Source of the DNA: a virus
Virus record (IMG/VR): IMGVR_UViG_3300029923_000068
Coordinates: 1-34,015 of that record
Reading direction: 5' to 3' (one strand)
DNA: 34,015 nucleotides
Under the pieces are notes generated by a model. It ran no database searches, was not told the origin of the DNA, and was given only the letters and a program-made list of their open reading frames with translations. The position numbers and the translations under genes were made by a program. Of the stretch, positions 10,015 through 19,740 are shown one piece after another (within the stretch, counting starts at the first letter, position 1; every line of letters starts with the position of its first letter).

Positions 10015-11202
10015 ATGGAAACTAATAATCAACAACTATGTGGGCTATCAAGAATTCGCAATCTCTCATGTAGAGTTGAATTACTAGATATAAATTATAA
10101 CATAGTAGATACATTACAAGGAGAAATTACAACAGGAAGTATAACATTGAATAATAATCATTCAAGTACAGATGATAATGATAATAGTAATTTTGCTAGA
10201 ATTACTGGAAGTATGGAGTTTATTCTAACATCTGATTTGGCAACAGATTATTTTAAATTGGACTTAAAACACTTGATACGTATATTTATGATAATTACGG
10301 ATAAGGCTAGTGGAGTATTTGCAGAATATAATATAGGTGTATGTTTAATCAATTCTCCAAACATTATTAGAGGAATAGACGGTAATAATAAAATAACGAT
10401 AAGCCTAAATGATTTAATGTCAAATTATAATGGAGATTTCAATGGAGAAATTGAAAAGAAAATTACAATAAAAACTAGTAAAGATTCAAGTTCAAACTTA
10501 TCTCAAACAATATATGATGTAGCTACTAATGCAAATTTAATGGGCTTAGATTCAAGTAGAGTAATGTTTGAATCTAATCCATATCAAATATTATCTGAAG
10601 TTACTTGTGAATCAGGAAATAAGATAACTGACTTATTAAAATCATTAATGGATTTATATAAAGGTTATGAATTATTTTTTAATCCTGATGGAATTCTTAT
10701 ATATCAAAGAATAAAAAATCATAATACTGATGCAATAATTCAAGAGTATGATAATAGCCCTAATATTGTAAGTTATTCTATCAAAAAAGAATATACAAAT
10801 GTAAGAAATCATATTGTCGTACTTGGTTGTACAGAGAGTGATACGACTAATAACAATGTGGGAATACAATATAGAGGTGAGGTAAAGCAAGAAAATATAA
10901 ATCATCCTTTAAGTATAATAAATATAGGTGATAAAAAAAAAGTTATTTCAGATGATAAACAGTTAACTAATGAATCATGTTTGTCAGAAGCTGAATATTG
11001 GTTAGACAAATATTCAAATTATGCTGATACACTTGAAATGCAAATGATACCAGATTTTAGATTAGTTCCTAATAGAGTTATTAAAGTTGTGTATTCAGAC
11101 GATAGTATTACTATTAATGGAAGATATCTAATAAATAGTATAACATTTGGGCTTAAAGCTTCAGATTTATCTACTGTAAGTTGTTCATTATTATATAATT
11201 AG
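10015..11202 (+). CDS. Baseplate / tail hub protein (DUF5048-like)
   Basis: 395 residues from ATG 10015, which has AAAAGGAG at good spacing; an ATG nine bases upstream overlaps that site and is not preferred. Beta-rich N-terminal segment (FARITGSMEFIL), then YQILSEVTCESG, followed by ITDLLKSLMDLYKGYELFFN and DGILIYQRI. The C-terminal part has LSEAEYWLDKYSNYADTLEM and INGRYLINSITFGLKASDLST. This order fits the hub proteins (gp27/DUF5048-like) that connect the tail tube to fibres. Its place after the tape measure gene agrees. Family level is fairly secure; exact name is not. Confidence 0.7.
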   Translation: METNNQQLCGLSRIRNLSCRVELLDINYNIVDTLQGEITTGSITLNNNHSSTDDNDNSNFARITGSMEFILTSDLATDYFKLDLKHLIRIFMIITDKASGVFAEYNIGVCLINSPNIIRGIDGNNKITISLNDLMSNYNGDFNGEIEKKITIKTSKDSSSNLSQTIYDVATNANLMGLDSSRVMFESNPYQILSEVTCESGNKITDLLKSLMDLYKGYELFFNPDGILIYQRIKNHNTDAIIQEYDNSPNIVSYSIKKEYTNVRNHIVVLGCTESDTTNNNVGIQYRGEVKQENINHPLSIINIGDKKKVISDDKQLTNESCLSEAEYWLDKYSNYADTLEMQMIPDFRLVPNRVIKVVYSDDSITINGRYLINSITFGLKASDLSTVSCSLLYN

Positions 11203-11236
11203 TTTTATAAATAAATATAAATAGTATATTAAACTG

Positions 11237-11262
11237 AGGCTTGGGTAAATCCAAGTCTTTTA
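11237..11262 (+). terminator. Terminator hairpin after hub gene
   Basis: AGGCTTGG (11237-11244) pairs with CCAAGTCT (11251-11258) with one G-U pair, then TTTTAT. The 3' arm and the following TCATGTA resemble the other intergenic hairpins of the window. Confidence 0.6.
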
Positions 11263-11332
11263 TCATGTATATAATATTAAATTAAAACAAAATAAATCAT
11301 AGATTTTAAAAGGAAGGTAGGTGAATAAATAT

Positions 11333-12250
11333 ATGGCTTTTATAACTCGTTTTGGTTTTAACGGTAGTCCATTCGTTGAAGCTTGTCATGTATCTCGAAA
11401 AGTTTCATACCTGATGGCTAGTAATGGTGTTTTTGATGAGATAAAAATAGATGAAACCTTAGATTCTACGAATTCCATCAAAAAAGAATCTTGGACGTTA
11501 GATACTACCTTTTTATCTAAATTTCAAAATTCACTTGAAGCAGGTAACATAATAGCTGGTGGAATTAAAATTCAAAAAATAAGATTCAAGAGAAGAAAAA
11601 TTGGGGAGTTATCTTGGCAAACAATGATAGATGTCCCTTTTAGTGATGATATAGAAAATTATGATACCCAAGATTTTTTTGTGGAGAATACTACAGATTA
11701 TGAATATTCTCTTGTACCAGTAATTCAAAATTTTGAGGGGGTAGGAGTTACTGAACAAATAACAACTGATTATCAATCTTTGTTTTTAACTGGCTTAAAT
11801 TCAAAAGGAGAATTATGCAATTATCCATTGCGTTTTGATTTACATACTACAGATATTAGTTTAAATTTTGACCAAACAATCCAAAAGACATTATCTTCTC
11901 AATATCCTGCTTTATTATGTGGAGAAAGCAAGTATTATAGCGGAAATATAGCAGTTAAATTAATATCTCCAACAACAGAAGCCAATGGTGGGAAAGTGGA
12001 CATGAAAGCTGAAAAAGCATATAGAGAAGCATTTGAAGATTTTATACATGGTGGTAAGCCTATGCTAATTAGAAATCATTCTATGTATATTTTGGGTGTC
12101 TTAACTGACCCTAAAAAGAATCCAGCTTTTGATGAAGAAGTTGCATTTGGTATATATGACTATAGTTTAGCTTTCAATGAGGTTAATAACGCAAAAGATA
12201 TGGAAGTATTAAAGCAATATGGACTAACCTATGATGTTAGTGCAAGTTAA
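11333..12250 (+). CDS. Baseplate/tail structural protein, FN3-like, function not known in detail
   Basis: 305 residues from ATG 11333. AGGTGA lies 8 nt before this ATG; an in-frame GTG at 11321 is possible but is part of the binding site. The protein is beta-rich and starts MAFITRFGFNGSPFVEA. The middle contains alternating strands typical of FN3-like phage baseplate modules (YDTQDFFVENTTDYEYSLVP). A later segment (about 245-285) has AFEDFIHGGKPMLIRNHSM. It lies between hub and adhesion genes, in the block where distal tail and upper baseplate proteins are coded. No enzyme motif was seen. A role in linking hub and fibres is inferred from place only. Confidence 0.6.
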   Translation: MAFITRFGFNGSPFVEACHVSRKVSYLMASNGVFDEIKIDETLDSTNSIKKESWTLDTTFLSKFQNSLEAGNIIAGGIKIQKIRFKRRKIGELSWQTMIDVPFSDDIENYDTQDFFVENTTDYEYSLVPVIQNFEGVGVTEQITTDYQSLFLTGLNSKGELCNYPLRFDLHTTDISLNFDQTIQKTLSSQYPALLCGESKYYSGNIAVKLISPTTEANGGKVDMKAEKAYREAFEDFIHGGKPMLIRNHSMYILGVLTDPKKNPAFDEEVAFGIYDYSLAFNEVNNAKDMEVLKQYGLTYDVSAS

Positions 12251-12317
12251 TCTATGAATATAAAATCTTATAATTTGAACTAAATTAAAAATATAAAAGA
12301 AAGGAGGGTGATATTTT

Positions 12318-14963
12318 ATGGCTGTTCAAAAAATAGTACAAGGAAGTTTGTATCAAAATGGTCAACAAATACAGTTCTCATCTGCACCTGCAACATATAC
12401 AAGCAATGCTGTTTTAGAATTAAGATCAAGTGGAACGGATATAGAATGGTTAGTTATAAAAAGTGGAGCACATGAATATTTATTATCCACTAAAAATTTA
12501 TTGAGTGGTATAAGTTATAATCAATTAAATATCCAAGGGTTCGTTAGTGGAAATTCATTGATTGCAATTGGAGATTCACAGTATAAGATTAGATTAATTA
12601 CTAGTCAAGAATGGGATAATTTTGTATTAAATCAAATAAATTTAAATTCATTATTAACACCGAATGCAGATGATTTAAGTGGAAATTATAATTCTATAAC
12701 TATTACTAGTTCTGATACAAACAACTTATTACATTGGTGGAACTCCCCTTCATTAACTAAAAATATCAGTGGAAGTAGTGTAATTGTAAGAGGTGGGAAT
12801 GCAATTGGAACATCTAATAATATATCAATAACAGATAATTCGAATTACAGAATTGTATTAGAAAAATATAATCTACCACCAGTTATTAGTGATAGTGATA
12901 GGTTTTTAGGTAATTTTACATCAAGTATTATACAAGAATATTCTATAGTAGACCCTGAAAATGATTTATTTAAAATAGAAGAAATTTTAGATGGAACAGT
13001 GACTAAAACTCTAGAAAATCAAACAAGTAAAACTAAATTTACATATAGTTTATCAGGAACTCCGTGGAACAACCTATTAGCTGGTCAACATAATGTAAAA
13101 ATAAGAGTTACGGATACATGTGATAACATTGTAATTAGAAATTGGACTTTTAATAAAATAGTAGATACATCAACTGGTACGTCTGCAAATCTAACTAGAC
13201 CAGTTATAACAACACCTATTAACTCCCTTTCTTTAAGTCCTATAAATGCTTTAGTAGATAATAAAATAAATTTCACAGTAACAGGTGGTGAACTTGTTTA
13301 CACAAATGAAATTAGTATAGTAGATAATTCTGATTCATCGGTAATTGTTTATAATAAAAAGTTACCTGAATTATTTGATTTTTATAATACTATTCCATTA
13401 AATACATTAATTAATGGAAAAACATATCAAATAAAAATTCGAACATATAACTCAAGTGGACAATATTCGGCATGGTCTGATACTGTACTGGTAAAATGTT
13501 TAACTCCACCAAATTTAATAATAACAACAATAATTGATGGAATGATAAAGAGTCCAAACCCTGTAATGATGGCAACTTACAATCAAAGTGACAATGATGA
13601 ATTGTATAGTTATGTCTATAATTTGTATAAAGATGGTGCTTTAATTTTATCTAGTGGTGTTCTATTAGATAAATTAAGACAATATCAATTTTCAAATTTA
13701 GATAATAAAACAAATTATACAATAGAATTAAAGGTTAGAACTGCAAGTGGAATGGAAACTAGTATTTCACAAGATTTTTATTGTGTATTTTTACAATCGA
13801 AATTACCAGCAGTTATAAAACTAGAAAATAGTCCAACCACTGGTAGTGTAAAAATAACGAGTTATGTAAGGCAGATACGAGGAAGGATTTATAGTGGCGA
13901 TAATATAAATTATATTGATGATGAGTGGGCAGATTTGCATAATACGGTAGTAATATGGGATAAAGATGGAGCATTTCGTATAGAAGGTGATTGGACTGCT
14001 AAAATATGGGCAAGAGACTTGGAAGACAATGATGTAATGTTAGTCAAATTTAGTTTAGACGATGGTACATATATTCAATTAACTAGGTTTGAAAATATGT
14101 TTTCATTAACAAAAATAGTTGCTGGAGTAAAACTATATGAATTACACTCATTTGTTTTAGGAGATATATTACTTACAGACCAACTATATTTCTTTATTCA
14201 AAATGATACAAATTTAGGATTAATGAATTTTGATGTAAAAAGAGTTACAGAAGGAAGAACTACTTGGTTTTCTAAAACATATAATGATGATACTATGCCA
14301 GATTACGCTAGTGAAAATGGATTTTTAAGTGGTATAAATGACAATTTAAAAAATTCACTACTTAATAATAATATTGATGGGAATGTAATTAAAGCTTACA
14401 TTCCAACACTTGACGAATTATTACAATTAGATAATAATGCAAAGCTGGGAGAAGCAATAGTAGGAGCAATGGTTTTAGGAAATAGTGCAAGTTCTATAGA
14501 TATTAATTCTGATGTAGATTATTTTACAAGAACGATTGATAGTATGAATAATAATAAATTAAAAGTAGTAAAAGCTGATGGGACTATTGGTAGTGATTAT
14601 CCTAGTAGTAAATTAGGAATAAGATTTATAATTAAAATTTCAAATATAACAAAAGTATCAACTTATAAAGATGTTGAAGATGATTGTTACAATTTAACTT
14701 TTAAAATATTAAAATTATTTAGTATACAAAATATTAGTAATTTAAAAGTAGGAGATAAAATAAAAACAAATTCAGTTAAATATAAAAACAAAATAATTAA
14801 GTTTACTATTTGTAAGAAAGATGATACATCAGTTTATTTGCTATCAGATGTCATAACTGAAAAGGAATTTGACAATTCAGAATCAGTATATACAAATGGA
14901 AATCCAAATTGGAGTTTATCAAATATAAATCAATGGCTAAATAGCAATATAAAAATAGGCTAG
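12318..14963 (+). CDS. Multidomain tail adhesion protein with FN3-like and DUF6273/C-type-lectin-like modules
   Basis: 881 residues, ATG after a near-perfect AAAGGAGGGTGAT. The N-terminus (about 20-190) has strand blocks with WLVI, YLLS, YKIRLITSQEW and HWWNSPS, like DUF6273 lectin-type modules of phage receptor-binding proteins. Residues about 190-500 hold several Ig/FN3-like repeats (YQIKIRTYNSSGQYSAWSD; YTIELKVRTASGMETSIS). Residues 510-660 form another beta domain with DKDGAFRIEGDW. At about 660-770 comes YIPTLDELLQ and YFTRTIDSM plus LGIRFII, again DUF6273-like. The last 80 residues look like only the first part of one more such module, ending at INQWLNSNIKIG. It probably binds the cell surface. 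Domain names are pattern-based. Confidence 0.7.
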   Translation: MAVQKIVQGSLYQNGQQIQFSSAPATYTSNAVLELRSSGTDIEWLVIKSGAHEYLLSTKNLLSGISYNQLNIQGFVSGNSLIAIGDSQYKIRLITSQEWDNFVLNQINLNSLLTPNADDLSGNYNSITITSSDTNNLLHWWNSPSLTKNISGSSVIVRGGNAIGTSNNISITDNSNYRIVLEKYNLPPVISDSDRFLGNFTSSIIQEYSIVDPENDLFKIEEILDGTVTKTLENQTSKTKFTYSLSGTPWNNLLAGQHNVKIRVTDTCDNIVIRNWTFNKIVDTSTGTSANLTRPVITTPINSLSLSPINALVDNKINFTVTGGELVYTNEISIVDNSDSSVIVYNKKLPELFDFYNTIPLNTLINGKTYQIKIRTYNSSGQYSAWSDTVLVKCLTPPNLIITTIIDGMIKSPNPVMMATYNQSDNDELYSYVYNLYKDGALILSSGVLLDKLRQYQFSNLDNKTNYTIELKVRTASGMETSISQDFYCVFLQSKLPAVIKLENSPTTGSVKITSYVRQIRGRIYSGDNINYIDDEWADLHNTVVIWDKDGAFRIEGDWTAKIWARDLEDNDVMLVKFSLDDGTYIQLTRFENMFSLTKIVAGVKLYELHSFVLGDILLTDQLYFFIQNDTNLGLMNFDVKRVTEGRTTWFSKTYNDDTMPDYASENGFLSGINDNLKNSLLNNNIDGNVIKAYIPTLDELLQLDNNAKLGEAIVGAMVLGNSASSIDINSDVDYFTRTIDSMNNNKLKVVKADGTIGSDYPSSKLGIRFIIKISNITKVSTYKDVEDDCYNLTFKILKLFSIQNISNLKVGDKIKTNSVKYKNKIIKFTICKKDDTSVYLLSDVITEKEFDNSESVYTNGNPNWSLSNINQWLNSNIKIG

Positions 14964-14986
14964 GAGAATTTCTCTTGGCTTATTTT
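14957..14986 (+). terminator. Terminator hairpin
   Basis: AGGCTAGGAGA (14957-14967) pairs with TCTCTTGGCTT (14971-14981) with some G-U pairs, followed by ATTTTATT. The stop codon of the preceding gene lies in the 5' arm. Confidence 0.55.
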
Positions 14987-15011
14987 ATTGAAAAAATAAG
15001 GAGGAAAAAGT

Positions 15012-17348
15012 ATGGCAACTTATATGACTGACGATTTAGTGCCAAGATGGTCAACTTTTACAACAGATAATGATTTAAACCCTGATACTTTTATAGTATT
15101 TCAAGATGTTGATAAATCACATTCTGATATGATTGAGAGATATTATACATTAAAGAATAAAACTTATACAACGGATGCTGAAAAAACTGAAATGACACAA
15201 TTGGCAGTAAATTTACAAGAATATCTACCAACGAGTGATACATGGAATAAATTATGTGCATGTATACGAGGAATGCAAATATATATGAGAGATGGTGTTG
15301 TAGTTTTTTATGAACAAAAAAAACAAGAGTTTGAAAATTTACTTAAACAATACAAAGATAGAGGCGATTGGAATGCAACTACAACTTTTGTTTTAGGTAA
15401 TTTAGTAAAACATAATGGATATGGGTTCATGAGTACATTTGATGGAAGCAATTTAAATCATGAACCAAATGAAAATGTGTCTAGTGATACATATTGGACA
15501 AGATATACCATCAAGGGAGATAAAGGAGACCCAAGTTTGAATATAAATTATAAAGGTGAATATTCATCAACTACAACTTATGCAATAGGAGATGCTTGTA
15601 GTTTAAATCAGATAATGTATTATGCGAAACAAAATGCAACAATAGGAATATCACCAACTGATAATACAAAATGGGCATGTGTTGATAAATTTATTGTTAG
15701 TGGGGCACAACCAACAGATATACATATTGTGTGGTGGGATACTACTGTTAATAAATTAAAAAGATATAATGGGAATGATTGGATAATTCCAACAATTAAT
15801 GCAAGTGATGTGTTAATAACTGATAGTGCTAATTATTTTATAAGTACAAATGTAGAAGGCGCATTAAGTGAATTAGGCTCAATTTATACAACAACAAATG
15901 TGGGTAATGTTTATTCAATAACTGTTCCTAATTTAATATCATTAACAGATGGATATCCAATAACGGTTAAATTTAATGTGGCTAGTACAGGCAGTATTGC
16001 GTTAAAAGTTAATAATTTAGTTTCTAGAAGTATAGTAGATTATTTTGGAAGTTCAGTTACAAATGTCCGTGCTAATTTAATAGTAAATTTAAGATATGAA
16101 ATTATAAGTAATTCTTTTATATTACAGGGTAAAGGAGGTGATGGGAACGCAACACCAAATCAATTGTTATTAAATGCAACTGCAACAACTAAAAATGGAC
16201 AAATTGTTGGTACAATGCCAAATAAGGGAGATATGATTATAACACCTACAAGTCAAAATATATCTATTCCTATGGGATTTCATGGGGGAAATGGATATGT
16301 TCAAGGTGTTACTCCCAAAAGTCTAGGAGGATATGGTGTCTCAGATTATATATTATCTAATAATATTGAAAGACAAATTATAGAAAAGTTCACTATTAAT
16401 ATTACCACTGGTACAGGGATTATTCGTACTCAAACAGATGGTTTAAACAATTGTTATATATTCAATACTTCCGGATTGATTAAGTATGATTTTATTGGTA
16501 ATCAGATATGGAAAAAAGATATATCAAACAACTATTACAAGAATTTATGTACCGATAATTCTAATAATGTTATTATATCAATTACTAATACAGTAACAAA
16601 GTATGATGCTAATGGTTCTCAGTTATGGACATACACACCTCCAACTTGTGAATCTATAGATAGAATGAAAACAGATGTTTTTGGTAATATTATATTAGCA
16701 GTATATAACTATACAAATCCATGCAGAATTGTTAAATTAAATACTAATGGCTCAGTGGTATGGGATATATCTATGACATATGCTAATGTTAGTTCTAGTG
16801 GAATCACTACAGATGAGTTCGGAAATGTATATTATATGGCTAGTATGCCACAGGATAAATACGGAAATTCATTCTATTATTTCACACGTAAGATTGGTTC
16901 TTCTGGTAATATAATAATTTCAACTAGTACATCATCTGCTCCTATTGACAATGCTAGTTTAGTCTATGTTAATAATTATTTGTATGAGGCTACAAATGGT
17001 ACTTACGATTATGGTACAGACCCAGCAGGCATTGGTAAATCACAAAATGATTTCACAGCTCTGCCTACTGATTCCTATACTTATCATGCGTATGATGGAT
17101 TTAATATATATATAGGTGCTTGTGCTAAAGATGGAAAATATCTTTATTTAATTAAGAGACCCGGAGAATTCACAATGACGGGTAATCAAATAATAAAAAT
17201 GAATGTTAGTGATCTTACAGAGTTATGGTCATATACTGTGCCTGATAATATACAGGATATAACTGTAGATAATAACGGGGAAGTATGGTATGTGACATCA
17301 TCAAATAAAATAGGAGTAATCTCAGAAAGATATCTTATATTAAAATAA
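15012..17348 (+). CDS. Tail fibre with carbohydrate-binding modules, collagen-like linker and C-terminal beta-propeller
   Basis: 778 residues, ATG after AAGGAGGAAAAAGT. An N-terminal helical part (1-115) probably attaches to the baseplate. Two carbohydrate-binding-like modules follow at about 116-168 (GDWNATTTFVLGNLVKHNG) and 179-232 (YKGEYSSTTTYAIGDAC), separated by the collagen-type linker IKGDKGDPS. Residues about 375-440 carry the phage-fibre pattern TKNGQIVGTMPNKG and GYVQGVTPKSLGG. From about 475 to the end, repeats of the form (I/V)xK(Y/L/M)xxxGxxxW occur (KYDFIGNQIW, KYDANGSQLW, KLNTNGSVVW, KMNVSDLTELW), like blades of a PQQ-type propeller. No catalytic site was seen. Receptor recognition is the likely role. 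Confidence 0.78.
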   Translation: MATYMTDDLVPRWSTFTTDNDLNPDTFIVFQDVDKSHSDMIERYYTLKNKTYTTDAEKTEMTQLAVNLQEYLPTSDTWNKLCACIRGMQIYMRDGVVVFYEQKKQEFENLLKQYKDRGDWNATTTFVLGNLVKHNGYGFMSTFDGSNLNHEPNENVSSDTYWTRYTIKGDKGDPSLNINYKGEYSSTTTYAIGDACSLNQIMYYAKQNATIGISPTDNTKWACVDKFIVSGAQPTDIHIVWWDTTVNKLKRYNGNDWIIPTINASDVLITDSANYFISTNVEGALSELGSIYTTTNVGNVYSITVPNLISLTDGYPITVKFNVASTGSIALKVNNLVSRSIVDYFGSSVTNVRANLIVNLRYEIISNSFILQGKGGDGNATPNQLLLNATATTKNGQIVGTMPNKGDMIITPTSQNISIPMGFHGGNGYVQGVTPKSLGGYGVSDYILSNNIERQIIEKFTINITTGTGIIRTQTDGLNNCYIFNTSGLIKYDFIGNQIWKKDISNNYYKNLCTDNSNNVIISITNTVTKYDANGSQLWTYTPPTCESIDRMKTDVFGNIILAVYNYTNPCRIVKLNTNGSVVWDISMTYANVSSSGITTDEFGNVYYMASMPQDKYGNSFYYFTRKIGSSGNIIISTSTSSAPIDNASLVYVNNYLYEATNGTYDYGTDPAGIGKSQNDFTALPTDSYTYHAYDGFNIYIGACAKDGKYLYLIKRPGEFTMTGNQIIKMNVSDLTELWSYTVPDNIQDITVDNNGEVWYVTSSNKIGVISERYLILK

Positions 17349-17614
17349 AGTTAAATTTATAATTAGTATATCACTAGTTAAGAGTTAGTTTTTTAGTTGT
17401 ATAAATATTTAACTCCATTATTAATACAAAGATAAGATAATAAAAATAAATTAAGACAAATAAAATTATCTATGAACTCAAGATGTTTAAGATAAGTGAT
17501 GTTTAAATTATCATTTATTGAATACAGATACACAAAAGATATAAGAGTATTAAATCAATGTTAATTAACTTATGATGTTAGCTTAGATTAAGTAAATTTA
17601 ATAATGAATTAATA
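17349..17614. other. Intergenic stretch without a recognised gene
   Basis: With the terminator that follows, the gap between the fibre genes is 345 bp. No ORF with a credible ribosome binding site was found. It is AT-rich with weak inverted repeats, such as ATAAGTGAT against ATCATTTAT near 17490-17520 and GAGTTAG against TTAACTC near 17385-17415. Direct repeats of GATGTTTAA occur at about 17480-17510. Possibly a decayed gene or an untranslated region. Confidence 0.4.
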
Positions 17615-17655
17615 AAAAGACTTAGAGTTAGATTTATTCTCTAGGTCTTTTATTA
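17615..17655 (+). terminator. Terminator, repeat family GACTTAG...CTAGGTCTTTT
   Basis: AAAAGACTTAGAG (17615-17627) pairs with CTCTAGGTCTTTT (17639-17651), 13 pairs with one G-U. It is nearly the same hairpin as at 20016 and 22396. Confidence 0.8.
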
Positions 17656-17693
17656 TGTAAAAAAAATACAATAAAGAAAGGAATGAGTTTAAA

Positions 17694-19655
17694 ATGGCAG
17701 ATATAATTTTAGACCAATTAGGACTTAAAGCAGGTGATATATTTAAACAAAGTGATGTCGAAAAAATTGATTCAAACGCAACTAAAACTCAAGATGCAAT
17801 TAATTTGAATTTTAATAAAATTGGAGTTTTAACTACTAACGGAATAACAGAACCAGACTTAGCTACTGCTATAAAAAATGACCGTACACAATTATCAGGT
17901 ATTCCGAACCAAACATATATAACCGAAAAGGCAAAAACAATAGATGTAAATAATGCACTTGCATTAAAAGCAGATAAAACATCATTGGATTCTACTAATG
18001 CTAATGTAACAAATAATACAAATTCTATAGCAACACATACATCACAAATAGCAAGTTTATCAAGTGGATCTCCAAAAGGTGTATATGCAACATTATCTGC
18101 ATTACAAACTGCTTATCCAACTGGAAATGCAAATACTTATATAGTAAATGGAGATATAAAAGAAGTTGATACATTAACAGTTACTGCTATTCCAACTGTG
18201 GCAGGAAATATCACTATTACTCTTAATGGAGTTGCTTTTACAGTAGCATTAACTTTAGCAATGACAACAACAGATTTAGTAGCTACAGCTATAAGAGGAA
18301 CTACTTTTAGTGGATGGACAACAGGTGGAAGTGGTTCAAATATTACATTTACAAAGGTAACTAGCGGAACAAATACATCACCTATTTTTAGTGGTGGTAC
18401 TACAACTTCAACGGCTACATTTACAATTACAACATCAGGTGTTAATGCAGATTATGGTTGGTATTATTGGAGTTTAAGTGCATGGAATAGAGGCAATACT
18501 TACCAAAGTACAAGTTTAGCAGATGGAGCAGTAACACCAGTAAAAACATCTTTTTTCGTACTCAATGCTATCAACCTTTTAGACCCAACTAAATTTGTCG
18601 CAGGAACATCAGTCAATTCAGTCAATGGTGCAGTAGTAAACGATGCAAACTATTGTGCAAGTGGCTGGAGAATAATTAGCCCAAGTACATCATATTGTGG
18701 ATATAAAACAAAATTTTATGCTTTTTTTGATTCGGCTTTTGCTTATATTTCTGGTGGTGCGACATTAGATTCATACGTTACGTCACCATCAAATGCTACA
18801 TATATGCGTGTGGCATTTTTAACCGCTGACACAAATAAGGCAATATTAGTGCAAGGTACGTCATGCCCTGAAAAAATAGTTTATAAATTTCAAATCGAAA
18901 CGGAAGTCAATGAAAATATTATTAAAATGCAATCAGATATTATTGGACTTAAAGGGAAATGGTATGGCAAAAACGCATTATGTATAGGTGATAGTTTAAC
19001 AGCCGCAGGGGTGTGGCAACAAAAACTGAATACCATACTTGGAATGACTGTAACAACTCACGCACTGGGTGGATTAGGATTAATAGAAATGGTTGATGGT
19101 GGTACAAATTCAAACGGTACTTTAGCACCTCTTACGAGTAGTGATGTAGCAAATAAAGACTTAATAATAGTTTATGGAGGATATAATAACCGAGGAACAG
19201 CAGATGGTATTATTGGAGATATTTATCCTACAAACAACACGATAGCAGGATTATTGCAGTATGTTGTTAATAAGATTTATAGCCTATTAACAACAGCAAA
19301 CAACTTAAAATGTAGAATTGCAATTGTAACACCACATTGTGCAGGTAAATATCAATTTATTGACGCTGACGGATATACTGAATATGCACCCGGTACAGGC
19401 AGAACAATGAAAACACTTGCAAAAAAGATTGAGGAAATTGCAAATCTCAACTCACTACCATGTTACAATGCTTGGGAAAACAGTGGTATTAATAAATTTA
19501 CTTGGAATGTATTTTCTGCATCTCCTAATGCTTATGATGCAAGTGGTAGCCAAGGTGGTACATATCCTAACAATTATGACCAGTTACATCTTAATTCTTC
19601 AGTTGGTTATCCACATTTAGGAGAAAGAATTACTAGTTTTATTGAAACAATATAA
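17694..19655 (+). CDS. Tail fibre/spike with C-terminal SGNH (GDSL) hydrolase domain
   Basis: 653 residues, ATG after GAAAGGAATGAG. N-terminal anchor starts MADIILDQLGLKAGDIF and is like the mini-gene at 33028. A helical, Thr/Asn-rich shaft (to about 130) and repetitive beta segments follow (130-300), then a linker. The C-terminal 230 residues are an SGNH/GDSL hydrolase: C-I-G432-D433-S434-L (nucleophile Ser434), G-G-Y-N498-N (block III) and D629-Q-L-H632 (Asp/His). Such domains in phage fibres usually deacetylate surface polysaccharide during adsorption; the real substrate is not visible. The gene from about 18550 on has more C and G at third codon positions than its neighbours by eye, suggesting transfer of this module. 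Confidence 0.82.
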   Translation: MADIILDQLGLKAGDIFKQSDVEKIDSNATKTQDAINLNFNKIGVLTTNGITEPDLATAIKNDRTQLSGIPNQTYITEKAKTIDVNNALALKADKTSLDSTNANVTNNTNSIATHTSQIASLSSGSPKGVYATLSALQTAYPTGNANTYIVNGDIKEVDTLTVTAIPTVAGNITITLNGVAFTVALTLAMTTTDLVATAIRGTTFSGWTTGGSGSNITFTKVTSGTNTSPIFSGGTTTSTATFTITTSGVNADYGWYYWSLSAWNRGNTYQSTSLADGAVTPVKTSFFVLNAINLLDPTKFVAGTSVNSVNGAVVNDANYCASGWRIISPSTSYCGYKTKFYAFFDSAFAYISGGATLDSYVTSPSNATYMRVAFLTADTNKAILVQGTSCPEKIVYKFQIETEVNENIIKMQSDIIGLKGKWYGKNALCIGDSLTAAGVWQQKLNTILGMTVTTHALGGLGLIEMVDGGTNSNGTLAPLTSSDVANKDLIIVYGGYNNRGTADGIIGDIYPTNNTIAGLLQYVVNKIYSLLTTANNLKCRIAIVTPHCAGKYQFIDADGYTEYAPGTGRTMKTLAKKIEEIANLNSLPCYNAWENSGINKFTWNVFSASPNAYDASGSQGGTYPNNYDQLHLNSSVGYPHLGERITSFIETI

Positions 19656-19667
19656 TTCGTAATATGA
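19654..19667 (+). other. Relic of the fibre C-terminal motif (EFVI-stop)
   Basis: Directly after the SGNH gene's stop comes AATTCGTAATATGA. In another frame this reads F-V-I-stop. The same 12 bases AATTCGTAATAT end the fibre gene at 32998-33009, where they code the end of SEFVI. Probably a scar left when the hydrolase module replaced an older C-terminus. Confidence 0.5.
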
Positions 19668-19686
19668 ATAAATGATGTACAAGCTT

Positions 19687-19722
19687 AATAAGAAGGTGAA
19701 GTAATTTTTACCTTCTTATTTT
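19687..19722 (+). terminator. Terminator after SGNH fibre gene
   Basis: AATAAGAAGGT (19687-19697) and ACCTTCTTATT (19710-19720) are perfect 11-bp arms, followed by TTATA. Confidence 0.8.
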
Positions 19723-19740
19723 ATACTCAAAAATTAAAAT

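Noticed and set aside
19417-19620. 67-codon plus-strand ORF within the SGNH gene
   Set aside because: Out of frame with the hydrolase motifs and without a start signal.
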